Shown piece after piece: positions 31,730-43,129 of a stretch of DNA of 64,000 nucleotides (positions are counted from its first letter, which is position 1; every line of letters starts with the position of its first letter). Location of the stretch: assembly GCA_940337035.1 (NCBI GenBank), contig CALNHX010002695.1, positions 62,001 to 126,000 of the forward strand, read 5' to 3'. Below the pieces are notes generated by a model that searched no databases, was not told the origin of the DNA, and worked only from the letters and a program-made list of their open reading frames with translations. Made by a program: the position numbers and the translations under genes. The DNA comes from Agriotes lineatus. Taxonomy: Eukaryota > Arthropoda > Insecta > Coleoptera > Elateridae.

Positions 31730-32326
31730 TATATGAATTAAATAAATTATTATTTATTATTATTATTATATTATAATTGTTTTACTGAGTTTAAAAATTG
31801 TCGTTATTTGTATTAAACAAATTTTTAATAAAAAGCATTATGTAAATTAATTCACATTAACATTAATTTAACGAGTTTCTGCTACAATCGCAAAATTTAT
31901 ATGGAGATAAATATAGAATAAGTTGGAGTTTTAACAAATTTATTTATTTGAATTTTTCTTAAATTTATTTATTTCCAACAAACAAATATTAATATTTCTA
32001 ATATATGTATTTTTAAAAATAAATTATAAATTGACTTAGGTATACATTTTTAATAAAAGTAGTAAATAGACCACATAAGGAAACCTTCTTGTGCTTGGCC
32101 TTTTTCTACAGTACCTTAAATTTTACTAGAATTGTTCTGAGCTTTTCTATATTGACTGCACTTTTTTATTTGTATGTGTAGTTTCACAAGATTGTCTGAA
32201 TATATTTTGTTAATCGGTTGTTATTTCCTCATTGGTCAACGCACAAACATCTAACAGAAATCCTAGAAATGCAAGTTTATAATGTGTTTACTGCATTCAG
32301 TCTAGATACTATATATTATATACTAG

Positions 32327-32605
32327 CTGACCCGGCAAACGTTGTTTTGGATTATGACATGATGGGGAAAACCTTTCAAACCATTAAGCACAGAAGCAAA
32401 TAGAAAGTCGTACAGTGTATAGAAAAACACGCTTTCAATATTTTCCAATTTTCCGGCTGTCCTTTTGGATTTTTCTGAATTTTTTTTTTTGCTAAACCAC
32501 CTCGGGAGTAAGGCGAACAAAACAAAAAAAATCATCCAAATAGGTCCAGTCGTTCTCGAGTTTTTGCGTTACTAACACACGGTGAGTGATTTTTATATAT
32601 ACAGA
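32327..32605 (+). repeat. Interspersed repeat, ACTAGCTGACCCGGCAAACG family
   Basis: Begins ACTAGCTGACCCGGCAAACG and ends near TTTTTATATATACAGATTA, after AATAGGTCCAGTCGTTCTCG and TTTTTGCGTTACTAACACAC. Arthropod genomes contain many short repeats with this head and a TTTTTATATATA end, probably 3' pieces of a LINE or SINE. Assignment to a class is inference. Confidence 0.6.
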
Positions 32606-33123
32606 TTATATTGCTTAAATAATGTGCAATCAATTATCCAAAATGAATAATTGGCCCAGTCAACAGCGTGTTTCTTGTGTTAACCAATTCGTCAAAACTA
32701 ATTTTGTGATTTCAACCGAACGCGCCTCTTGCGAGAGAACAATGCGGGCATTAAAATTCGGATCAAAGCCTAATGGGGTGGAAATGCCGAAAACGTCATA
32801 GGTACCTGGGACATTAGAAGAATTAACAAATTCTCAACATTCTGTTACATACAATAGGTACCTAACTATTGTTTCTTTTACTAAGCGGTACAAACTTATT
32901 TTCGTGAACAAACTTTGTTGTCAATCATGGATTTGGAGTACTTTTTCTGCCATATTACCCAAAGAATTATTTGAATAACTTGGCATTTTTCCTTGAAGAA
33001 TTAATTAGCAAGTGCAGTATATAACACAGGCAAAGTTGTGGTATGAGCGTTACATGTTTTTCTTCTTATAAATTTATAAAAAAGGCCACGCTCCACAACT
33101 TAGGAATGCCAGTTGATCCAATA

Positions 33124-33796
33124 TTAACTCCAATAGATTTGAGTACAGCTATTATTATGTGCAATTCTCATGGAATGATCACCCAATTTTCGGTTAAAAA
33201 ATGCCATCTTTAGATGTATCAAAGGCCGTTGTAGTCGACGGTTTACAGTCAGAACTAACTTTTCCAGTTTGGTGATGCAGGAGTATTGACAAAACAGATA
33301 TGTGTATTTTGTGTCTGCTATCATATACCATGGAATTGTGGGTAGGCGAGTTATTAGCAATTGATTGGAATTATAAGTCTGACTTAAATTAACAATTTCG
33401 CCTAGCAACCATATGATGTCTTACGTTGCAACTTCTGTTAGATAATGACGGAACATCAACAATCATAGTTGACCTTTTGTTTAGCACCCTTTGGAAGGAA
33501 CCAGGACAGTGTGTAAATTGTTTCCGGAAATGTAAGCACACTGGGCCATAAATACCGCGACTACCTCTTTTATTTTTTATGGCACTTAAACATTTTATAA
33601 GTTTGCTATTTGTTTTGTATAATCGATTACCTTTAATTTGATACCCAACAAGTTCATGTTTAGTTTTTTCTTTGAATATAAAACGACAGGAAGGAGTCTG
33701 GTCTTTATTGACCGTACTTAAAAGTGCCACTGAAATCGCCATATGCAACCTCCAAGTATGACTCATTTGTGGTAGTTTATTCATGGTAGTTGTCAA
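33124..33796 (-). pseudogene. Unrecognised coding remnant in the spacer
   Basis: Two overlapping minus-strand frames: one with SCRFIFKEKTKHELVGYQIK and GSRGIYGPVCLHFRKQFTHC (33,389-33,796), the other with TRLPTIPWYMIADTKYTYL and TVNRRLQRPLIHLKMAFFNR (33,124-33,408). They could be one broken protein separated by a frameshift near 33,400. No family recognised. An SC-x-FIFKE stretch is also encoded by arm sequence at about 30,610, suggesting a shared ancestral coding region. Confidence 0.3.
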
Positions 33797-34485
33797 ATAA
33801 CGTGATCATAGGGGTATAATTTTTGCATGTTAATTGTATAAAGCCTTAGTCAATGCGTACTTATTTTCAGATAATGTTTATTTACAAGCTGGTTGGTAAT
33901 TAAAATTAAAATATTGACTGTCCTGAACTGCCGGCAAGACTTAACTTTCATATACCTGATATAAGAACGAGAAATGGTCTCACATTTGTTAATACTTGTC
34001 CTAGGACAAATTCCTATAAAAATTCATCACTTTTTGCAAGCACTGCATCATACAATCTTATTAATAATCAAATTGACATATTCCACTGTGACTTGAAAGG
34101 TATTTCTAAGGATTTGTTGTATACTGTAAGTTTATTGTAATCTTAGGTTGGTTTTCGACTGTATAATAGAAATTATGTTTGAGTTAGTTCTAAATATGAA
34201 ATTGTAGACTTTCTATAATTGGGCTTCCTGTCTGTTGGAAATAAATAAATTTAAGAAAAATTCAAATAAATAAATTTGTTAAAACTCCAACTTATTCTAT
34301 ATTTATCACCATATAAATTTTGCGATTGTAGCAGAAACTCGTTAAGTTAATGTTAATGTGAATTAATTTACATAATGTTTTTTTATTAAAATTTGTTTAA
34401 TACAAATAACGACAATTTTTAAACTCAGTAAAACAATTATAATATAATAATAATAATAAATAATAATTTATTTAATTCATATGTA

Positions 34486-35054
34486 CAGGGTGTAGAAATG
34501 CTTTACGCACCATAGGGATTTTAATGGTAATTTTTTCATATGACAATATTTGCTTCCCTAATTATTTTAGAGCAAACTTGTAAATATTTTTTGTAGAGCA
34601 AACAATTCTGCATCCATTGATGCCATAATTTTTCTCATTTTAAGTCAGAAAACCTAATAATGAAATAAACTAGAATTATCATTTTTTCAAAAATCAGTGC
34701 AAATTGTGAATTGGTGGTATGCTGGAAGCAGATCAGGTGCAATAAGTGCCATGGTTGCAGCTACATTTGATAGATGCAAACAAATAAACAGCAAACTAAT
34801 TTGTTGATGCTTTGAGATGTTTCAATAATTTCAAGGCACCACCGATTTGTCTAAAAATGGCAATTTTATTTCTTTAAATTTTCGGTTTTCCGAAATGTAA
34901 AATGACAAATGCTGGCACAAATGGATACAGAATTTTTTTCTCTACAAAAAACTTCCATACAAGTTTGCTCTAAAATAATTAGGGAAGCAAATATTTTCAT
35001 ATGAAACAATTACCATTAAAATCCCTATGGTGCGTAAAGCATTTCTACACCCTG
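34486..35054. mobile_element. 569-bp palindromic MITE (CAGGGTGTAGAAATG), TA target site
   Basis: Ends CAGGGTGTAGAAATGCTTTA and its inverse TAAAGCATTTCTACACCCTG, flanked by TA. Inner sequence is inverted on both sides (CTATGGTGCGTAAAGC and the AATTAGGGAAGCAAATA block). Present only in the right arm. Confidence 0.88.
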
Positions 35055-35501
35055 TATACATTCCAATAAGCAAACCTAATAGCTTGTCTAGGCATTAATA
35101 TACCGGGTGATTTTATAATCAAGACTGACGCAAAACCTAACCTGCTAACTTCGAATTTGACATAGATTTACAGTGCCACCTACATATTATTCATATAACA
35201 AATATTTCATAAGTAGCTTGATGGAAAAACATTTATAATCACCTGATATAAATGTGTAGAAATACATAAAATGTTGATCCTTGACATATAATAAACCCAT
35301 AATATATCCTTTACAGACAGTACGCCAGTGTCAAACGGAAACAACTATCCGCCACATGCAACCTCCATTCTCGACGCAACCTCATCTGGTAAATGCTCCT
35401 TCCTGTTGTTTTATATTCAAAGAGTTTTTTAAATAAAAAAATTAAAGTTTGCCATTTTGGATTCAATGGCGGTCAATTATCACTTTATTTTATTAGATTA
35501 T

Positions 35502-35689
35502 GGGCCGGTTGCAGAAAGCAATGTTAAGTCTGGTGTTAGCTAACATCGCGTTAAAGTGAACAAAATCGCATCAAATTTTGTTTACTAATGTATTAGTTAC
35601 CATAAGCTTTTGAGATTTGATTCGTTTTTGTTCACTTTAACGCGATGTTAGCTAACGCCAGACTTAACGTTGCTTTCTGCAACCGGCCC
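35502..35689. mobile_element. 188-bp MITE (GGGCCGGTTGCAGAAAGC), 3-bp TAT duplication
   Basis: The terminal inverted repeats GGGCCGGTTGCAGAAAGC extend inward (TTAGCTAACATCGCGTTAAA against its inverse). The empty site is preserved in the left arm (GATTATAAGTTGCAG, reverse complement at about 30,520-30,530), which shows that TAT was duplicated. A 3-bp duplication with GGGCC ends fits PIF/Harbinger-type MITEs (inference). Confidence 0.88.
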
Positions 35690-35716
35690 TATAAGTTGCA
35701 GTATATGCGCGATATA

Positions 35717-36577
35717 CCGGGTGCTGACTTGCGCGACGCACCATAGGGATTTGCATAGTAAATTCTTTATGTTCAATTATTTGCTCCCCTAATTATTTTA
35801 GAGCTAAAATGTAAATACATTTTTTGTAGGGAAAAAAACACTGCATCCATTCATACTGTTGCTAATAATTATTCATTTTCCGGAACTGAAGGAATGCAAA
35901 AAATCAAACTACCATTTTTACAAAAATCAGTGATGCCATGGAATCATTGAAACAACCCAATGCCACGCAAGCGCGTGCGGAGCGACAATATGTGTTGTTT
36001 GTTTGTTTGTCATTAATGTTTGACGTTTATAATAATTCATTATTAATTATGTTCTGCTTAATAATGTCTCTGTAACTGGACCTTGTCCATAACAAAAATG
36101 GTTTTATGGTGGACGTTCGTTAAGTAAGCTCCTTGTTTATTGTAAAATATCCGTATCGGCAAATTCCAAACAGTACAACTATTAATCGACTGATACATCA
36201 AGTTTAAAACTACAGGCACGTTATTAAATAATTGTAAGTGCAATAATGAGGTTCAGAACTTACACCAAAACGAGAAAAACGACAATACGTTCAATATTCT
36301 GACAGCAGTGACTGAATGATCGCCCCGCATGCATTAGCTTGTTTCAATAATTCCATGACATCGCTGATTTTTGTAAAAATGGTAGTATGATTTTTGGCAT
36401 TCCTTCGGTTCCGGAAAACGAAAAATTGTTAGCAACAGTATGAATGGATGCAGTATTTTTTTCTCTACAAAAAATGTATTTACACTTTAGCTCGAAAATA
36501 ATTAGGGGAGCAAATAATTGAACATAAAGAATTTACTATGCAAATTCCTATGGTGCGTCGCGCAAGTCAGCACCCGG
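35717..36577. mobile_element. 861-bp MITE (CCGGGTGCTGACTTGCGCG), TA target site, copy 1
   Basis: Ends CCGGGTGCTGACTTGCGCGA and its inverse, flanked by TA (35,715-35,716; 36,578-36,579). The empty site is visible in the left arm at about 30,500-30,512. A sibling copy lies in the Penelope-like ORF at 56,416-57,273. Interior inverted blocks include CTATGGTGCGTCGC and TTATTTGCTCCCCTAATTAT. No transposase. Confidence 0.9.
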
Positions 36578-36794
36578 TAGAATATGAAATAGATATTCTG
36601 GTTTTTAAAACATATTTACTTTATTTATATTTTAAAATAATAACTTATCCCCAAATAGCCCCCTCGCTCATCCCAGTCGCGGGTCCCAGCATAAGGAACA
36701 AAATGACACCACCCTCAATACTCAATCACAAAAAATATTCTGCATCCTTAATTTGTAGGTACCATACCCACTAACAGGAATTGGTGATTTCGAC

Positions 36795-37535
36795 ATCTTT
36801 GACGTTTGGTACACGCCCACTAATTCGACGTTTTGGACATTTTCGGCGATATGTCCACTCACTGGATTCGGCGATTTGTCCATTTTCGGCGTTTTGTCCA
36901 CGGTAACTAATTCGGCGATTTGTCCATTTTCGGCGATGTGTCCACCGGCAGCATTCGGCGTTTTGGGCATTTTCGGCGTTTTGTCCACGCTAACTAATTC
37001 GGCGATTTGTCCATTTTCGGCGTTGTGTCCACCGACAACATTCGGCGTTTTGGGCATTTTCGGCGTTTTGTCCACGCTAACTAATTCGGCGATTTGTCCA
37101 TTATCGGCGATATGTCCACCGACACAAACGGGGGTTTTGAACAAAATCGAGCGATACCAAGTTTCCGATCCATGTGGGGTCATTTTACACGGTTCGGCGA
37201 TTTGTCCATTTTCGGCGATATGTCCACGGACAGAATTCGGCGTTTTGGGCATTTTCGGCGTTTTGTCCACGATAACTAATTCGGCGATTTGTCCATTTTC
37301 GGCGATATGTCCACCGAGAGAATTCGGCGTTTTGGGCATTTTCGGCGTTTTGTCCACACCAACTAATTCGGCGATTTGTCCATTTTCGGCGATATGTCCA
37401 CCGACAGCATTCGGCGTTTTGGGCATTTTCGGCGATTTGTCCACTCAAACGAATTCGGCGTTTTGGGCACGATTCGGCGTTTTGGGCATTAAAATACGAT
37501 TCGGCGTTTTGTCCATTCGGCGATATGTCCAGGTC
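36795..37535. repeat. 87-bp CGCCGAA minisatellite, right arm
   Basis: Inverted counterpart of 29,170-30,290 with fewer units (about 740 bp against about 1,120 bp). The interrupting block with CATGTGGGGTCATTTTACAC lies at about 37,125-37,195. The unit-number difference shows that the two arrays have changed independently. Confidence 0.9.
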
Positions 37536-40503
37536 CCTTTATGTTTTTTATTTCTACTCTGCTTTGTTTTTTTCTCGAATCTGCAATAATTACAAAGTCT
37601 AAAGCTAAAATATTAGTATTTGCAGTTATTTTACAGTTACAAAGTGTAAAATTTCAAAAAATCAATCTACGATTTCATAATGGCGTGATATAATTTAGAA
37701 AATTGTGATTTCTTTTAATTTTGTGCGATACATTTTATAAAAAAGTGTAAAACATTTGCAAATTTTTCAACGAAATTGCTATTTCTTTTAATTTTGAGCG
37801 ATGCATTTTATAAAAAGTGTAAAACATTTGCAAAATTATGCATAGTTTATGTAACATGATGTCGATTTTTGTGAAAATCAATCTACGATTTCATAATGGC
37901 GTGATATAATTTAAAAAATTGTGATTTCTTTTAATTTTGGGCGATACATTTTATAGAAAAGTGTAAAACATTTGCAAATTTTTCAACGAAATTGCTATTT
38001 CTTTTAATTTTGAGCGATGCATTTTATAAAAAGTGTAAAACATTTGCAAAATTATGCATAGTTTATGTAACATGATGTCGATTTTTGTGAAAATTTATGT
38101 GGGATGGCTTGTAATTGCGTGATTTTTGTTCAATTTTCATCGTGTGTTGAATAAAATATCGTTTTTTTTTGTATAATTTCAAGTGATATGATGTCAGTTT
38201 TTGTATAATTTATGTGACATGATGTCGATTTTTGTGTAAATTTATGTGATATGATGTGTGACTGCGTGATTTTTGTTCAATTTTCATCGTGTGTTGAATA
38301 AAAATATCGTATTTTGTATAATTTCAAGTGACGTGATGACAGTTTTTGTATAATTTATGTGACATGATGTCGATTTTTGTGTAAATTTATGTGATATGAT
38401 GTGTGATTGCGTGATTTTTGTTCAATTTTCATCGTGTGTTGAATAAAAATATCGTATATTGTATAATTTCAAGTGACGTGATGACAGTTTTTGTATAATT
38501 TATGTGACATGATGTCGATATTTGCGAAAATTTATGTGAGATGCTGTATGATTGCGTGATTTTATTCAAATTTTTGTTACTTTGGGGGTCAACACATACG
38601 TCTTTTCGTAATTTTTCGTAATTTTTGCGTGTTTCTATTCAAATTTATTTTCATTTGTCGTCAACACAGACGTATTTTCGTAAAATTTTACTATTTTTCA
38701 ATCAAAGTTGTATAAAAATATTGTTTTTTGTCGTTTTTGCAGAATTTAATGTGACAAGATGCCGATTTTTATAAATTTTCATGGGAGATGCTGTCGATTT
38801 TCTAAAATTTTGAACGAAATGCTTTGTAAATTGCATGTTTTTATTCAAATATTAGTATTGAAGCTATTTTTTCACATACAAAGTATCGAAAATTCATATA
38901 AATTGAACTACGATTTCATAATTGTGTGATGTACTTTAAAAAATTACGGTTTATTTGTTAAACGTTTGCAAAATTATGCTTAGAAATAACTCTTAAAAAC
39001 TTTTTTTACATCATTTTTTCGGTACTATAAAGTCGCTTTGTAAAGATTTTCAACGAAATTGTGCGTTTTTATTCAAATTTTTGTTACTTTGGGGATCAAC
39101 ACATACGTCTTTTCGTAATTTTTGCGTATTTTTATTCAAATTTATTTTCATTGGTCGTCAACACAGACGTATTTTCGTAAAATTTTACTATTTTTTCAAT
39201 AAAAGTTGTAAAAAAATATTGTTTTTTGTCGTTTTTGCAGAATTTAATGTGACAAGATGCCGATTTTTATAAATTTTCTAAGTATTTTCGTAATTTTGCG
39301 TGCTTTTATTCAAATTTATTTTATGTTTAGTTGACAAATGTCATAAGTTTAAGAAATAAACCGTAATTTTTAAAGTACATCACACAATTATGAAATCGTA
39401 GTTCAATTTATATGAATTTTTAATACTTTGTATGTGAAAAAATAGCTTCAATTACTAATATTTGAATAAAAACATGCAATTTCCTTAGTCAAGCCTTCTC
39501 CAATACTTGCTAATATAAGCCTTTCACGATCTTTTTGGGTCAGGTGAGGCTATGACCATCTAGTAATTTTGTTGGCAGTACCTCTGCGGCAACTAAACTC
39601 CCTAATGCAAACTGGCACTTTTTCTGTTAGGTTAGGTTGTTTTCAATTTAAGGTTATATTTTCTGAATAGGTACATTGTTGCCTGATCTCTCTCTAGTCT
39701 CGACATCAACTCGTGTTCTTTTAGATCTGGTCTGTCCTTTTTAAACTGCAACTAGCATCGTTTAATGGAAATTTTTTGTTGTAACAAAATTATATTGGGC
39801 ATTTTGATTTTTCCTTTGACGGAAATTAAAATTACTTTTACACACTTGATAAAGCATTTATTTTCTTACGAATATTAAAATAATAAGTTTGGCAATGTGG
39901 TGGCAAGACGCTACATCACCGAATCAGTTAGTCCAACATGAAAAGAAAAAATAATAGCCAACTCTGTCCCAAAAAGGTCGTGAACGGATTATATGTTTAT
40001 CTCTTTCTTACTCAAGCAATACGTATATCTTTTTGTTCATGTTATTGCTGATATATATAATTGTGACCGATCGCCCATTTAATTTTAAACTAGCTGTTGT
40101 AATTTATAAATCGATCTGGCGACTAAAACTCAGTCGAATGTAACATTTAAAATTTATTATAATATGAATACGGAAGTGTAATGTCAGAACAGCGAAGTGG
40201 TACACTGTTCAAACCTTTAAATCCAAAGCGCTTTGGTAATTAGCGAATACAGTTACACGATGCAGTATGTTTTCCAGGAAACGATTCGTAAACAAGTGGA
40301 ATGTGGCTGTTTTGTTAAATACATTTTCTTTTATTAGTATAACATCAACTACGTCCAATTAATTTTTTAAAAATTACAGAACTATAATATTACAAAAGGA
40401 TACGATCCGGCAACTAAACCTCAATCGAAAATAACATTTAAAATGTATTATAATATGCTTGCTAAGCGAGAGTGACTTTATGATTAATTCCTTACAACCT
40501 CGA

Positions 40504-40578
40504 GCGCTTCGGTAGCTCTGGGGTAAGGACTCTGCCCTACAAATACAAAAGTCGTCGGTTCAATTCCGACCAGTGGCC
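40504..40578 (+). other. tRNA-like sequence (Pol III A/B boxes), right arm
   Basis: Mirror copy of 23,220-23,294 with the same sequence: perfect B box GGTTCAATTCC and T stem, but an acceptor stem that does not pair. It remains an apparent tRNA pseudogene. Confidence 0.55.
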
Positions 40579-41092
40579 GTGACGAACAGCTTTTTTTAAA
40601 TTAAATAAATTCGAGCGAGAGAGTACAACAGCGAGAGAGACAGATGTCAACGAGGTGAGTAATCAAATTCAAAAATGGGCGCTAAATTAGAAAATCGCTA
40701 GAGGTGCGCGCGCAGAAAACCAAGAAAATCTGAAAATTTAAATTCAAATATACGCGCTAGAAAACCAAGATGGCCGACACCAGGGAGATTTAAATTCAAA
40801 AAAATCTGAAAAAAAAAAATTTAATTCAAATATTCGCGCCATAAAACCAAGATGGCCGCTGTGTAATTCCAGAAGCAAATTAAAAAATCTAATGCGTAAT
40901 TTAATCGGAAGCTAATGCGTAATTTAATCAGTAGCACACATCAAAAATAATTAGGTCAATCCGCGACATTAATTAGAGCATCTGATTCGCGGTTTAATTC
41001 GCGGTTTAATTGACTTTTAATTGATCCGATTAAACAAGATGGCCGCCATGTCCCAACACAAGATGGCCGCTATAGTCCCCACTGTTCTACTC

Positions 41093-42127
41093 TTAAAATA
41101 TGACCAACAGAAAAAATTATTTTCGAACTAAACCAACAATAAATGTTCAAATTTCGTCAATTAGATCATCAAGAAGTGTCCTTTAAAATAAACAAATGCA
41201 ATTTTGAAATAATTTTAAAAGTTGGAAATAGTTATTTGTCTACCAACTATGAAAATAAAGGTTATTCCAACACGAGACAAATGTTTGTTGAACGAGCGTT
41301 CTTGAAAACAGTTAAGAAATATTCGTTTTATAACTATTTTTAAGAGTGTGGAAAAGTAAGTCATTTCCTAACTACATTTTTAAAAACAGCTAGGAAATGT
41401 TAATTTCGTAACTATTTAAAAAAGTGTGAAAAAGTATATCATTTCCTAACTGAAATTGATGTAAATTAGTATGGAAAAGTTGAACTTTTCCTAATAAGCT
41501 AGATTTTTTTCTAATTTTGACATATAAAGTGTCACATTTCAAAATTGACTGAAGTGTCAAAACGTCGCACTTTTCGTAATTACTTCGACACGAATTGTAC
41601 GAAGTATTGAAATTCCCTCATATCGAAAACCACTCTAAGTCAAATATCTCTAAAATTCGTGCCAACCGACTAATGAACCCACTATACCAAATCTCCGTCT
41701 CGGCTGTGCGGATCTTTTGGTGAAGATCCCAGCCCACTAGATCCTTCCCCCGTATTGGGGGGGGGGGGGATGCCTAAATGTGCTGTGCGGGGTATGTATG
41801 TTCGTATGTGTACACGATTCCGGTCGCCAGGAACCTTGGATCGTTTTCATACGATAGGTCCTCCGAAAATGAAGGCAACATCAACTTTTGAGGTATGATC
41901 GTCGGCAAAAACAAACAAACAAAAATTTTTTTTTTGGGTTTTTTAAAATTTTTGTAGGGTTTTTTTTATAAATAACTGGTTCATAACATTTCATTGTATT
42001 AGCGAAATGGAGTGATGTTGAGTGTCAAAGTATTCCTGGAAAGCACGGAAGGGCGCTTTTCTTGGGTGGGGGGTACCGTATATTTATTTATGAAATGAAA
42101 ATATTTTACAACTAGTGGTGAAAAGTA
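41093..42127. other. Right flank of the palindrome
   Basis: 41,143-41,343 is a 66-codon open frame (MFKFRQLDHQEVSFKINKC) with no recognised relatives and low support. About 41,690-41,935 is a GC-richer block with a run of 13 G at about 41,757 and an AACAAACAAACAAAAA tail, which looks like a retroposed fragment (SINE or LINE 3' end). The rest is AT-rich and unassigned. Confidence 0.4.
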
Positions 42128-42340
42128 CAGTCGTGTTCAAAAATGCGTTGTACAGAGATAGTTGTAGGTTTATTGGTGGTTGTGCTTTTACTCAACGAAG
42201 GCTTACACTGTATCATTAACTAGATAGACCTAAATGAATACTTTCAAAATATTTGTTTTAGAACACTTTTTTGAACTTTGTGAAATTAAATCATAGTTAC
42301 AAATCAAATATGGTGTACAACACTTTAATGAACACGACTG
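42128..42340. mobile_element. 213-bp Tc1/mariner-type MITE (CAGTCGTGTTCA ends)
   Basis: Ends CAGTCGTGTTCA and TGAACACGACTG with TA on the left flank; the right flank reads TC, so the second TA is decayed. No coding capacity. Confidence 0.75.
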
Positions 42341-42629
42341 TCCATCAAATGAAAAGCAAAAGCGTACCTATAGTTGATTTTCAATACATTGACATTACAT
42401 ATATAATTTCATTGATTTAAGATTTTAAAAAACGACTTTTTCTCAAAATTTGAAAAAATCTTGTATAAAACACGTTAGAAAATGTTTGTGTAACCTGTGT
42501 GACTGTGAGATCTCGATGCGCTCGTCCCGCAAAATTCCAGGCGTTTTACAAAATAACGCATTTCGTAACTGGTTTTATAAATAGCTATTCTGTAAGTAAT
42601 TGAGCTATAATATTCTTATAATGGTTAAT

Positions 42630-42775
42630 ACCCTTGACTAACCAGGAACACCTGAAGACGGGAGTAGATCAAAAACTTTCGAAACATCGTGAGTGATAAA
42701 CACCATAGACAGTGGAAAAAGTCCGATAAAACATATCATAATAGACCACTGCCAAAAATGACATCATTCAGAGAA
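42630..42775 (+). repeat. Penelope-type terminal repeat remnant with hammerhead-like core
   Basis: Shares GACTAACCAGGAACACCTGAAG, split by the motif below, and CAGTGGAAAAAGTCC...TAATAGACCACTGCC with the terminal repeats of the Penelope-like element at 54,610 and 57,961. The core is CTGAAGA (42,652-42,658), stem GGGAG/CTTTC (42,660-42,664 and 42,676-42,680, with G-U pairs), then GAAAC (42,681-42,685). No RT is attached here. Confidence 0.6.
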
Positions 42776-43129
42776 CAGCCCTTGACTAATTTTAGATATC
42801 GATCAGTAGCTACTGTTTATAGATATTTAAAATCTAATGTTCAAACTGTAGACAAACTTTCAACGTAGTCAAGAGATAACTACTTAGATAGTAATGCATT
42901 TTTATACTCCAACTGGGCCACAAAATTTGCAAATACCACAAAAACGAGCATTTTACTGTTCACAATTTATTAGTCCATGCTAGATTGAATTTGGAATATA
43001 CAAAGGGCTACACAAAACTTTACAAACTATTGAAATCGATGAGTTAGCAATATTTAAAAAAAAATACATGATTCATTCAAAATGTATGTTGCCAGGCAAA
43101 CCCAAATCCTTAAAAATAAATTTTGAATA

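Larger units (their letters stand above)
22690..31983. repeat. Left arm of a giant nested palindrome
   Basis: Reverse complement of 34,236-41,092 over nearly its whole length. Matched landmarks are: GTAGAACAGTGGGG 22,699 / 41,091; the tRNA-like sequence 23,220 / 40,578; the arm edge 26,247 / 37,546; the minisatellite 29,170-30,290 / 36,795-37,535; GCGCATATACTGCAAC about 30,510 / 35,700; and the AT-rich inner edge about 31,983 / 34,236. The left arm additionally holds a 2.9-kb inner palindrome (26,248-29,158) and a private MITE (30,978-31,729). Weak homology may continue outward to about 22,106 / 41,125 (TTTTTTCTGTTG). Confidence 0.95.
31984..34235. other. Central spacer of the giant palindrome
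   Basis: 2.25 kb not shared between the arms. It contains an interspersed repeat (32,327-32,605), possible coding remnants on the minus strand (33,124-33,796), and otherwise AT-rich sequence. A block around 33,672-33,705 (TTTGAATATAAAACGACAGG) is close to the arm sequence at about 30,613 and its mirror at about 35,405. Confidence 0.8.
34236..41092. repeat. Right arm of the giant nested palindrome
   Basis: Reverse complement of 22,690-31,983. It lacks the 2.9-kb tRNA-Leu/ORF palindrome but has three private MITEs (34,486-35,054; 35,502-35,689; 35,717-36,577). Removing them restores continuous homology with the left arm. The outermost 3.5 kb (37,547-41,092) and the left equivalent (22,690-26,247) are almost the same length and align end to end with small indels. 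Confidence 0.95.

Noticed and set aside
22690..41092. Palindrome dismissed as a sequencing fold-back artefact
   Set aside because: Arm-specific insertions with preserved empty sites and different minisatellite lengths show that the arms are distinct sequences, although a collapsed-haplotype mis-assembly is not fully excluded.
22690..41092. Maverick/Polinton or a viral insertion as explanation of the palindrome
   Set aside because: No DNA polymerase B, packaging ATPase, protease, capsid or retroviral-type integrase gene is found inside the arms or spacer.
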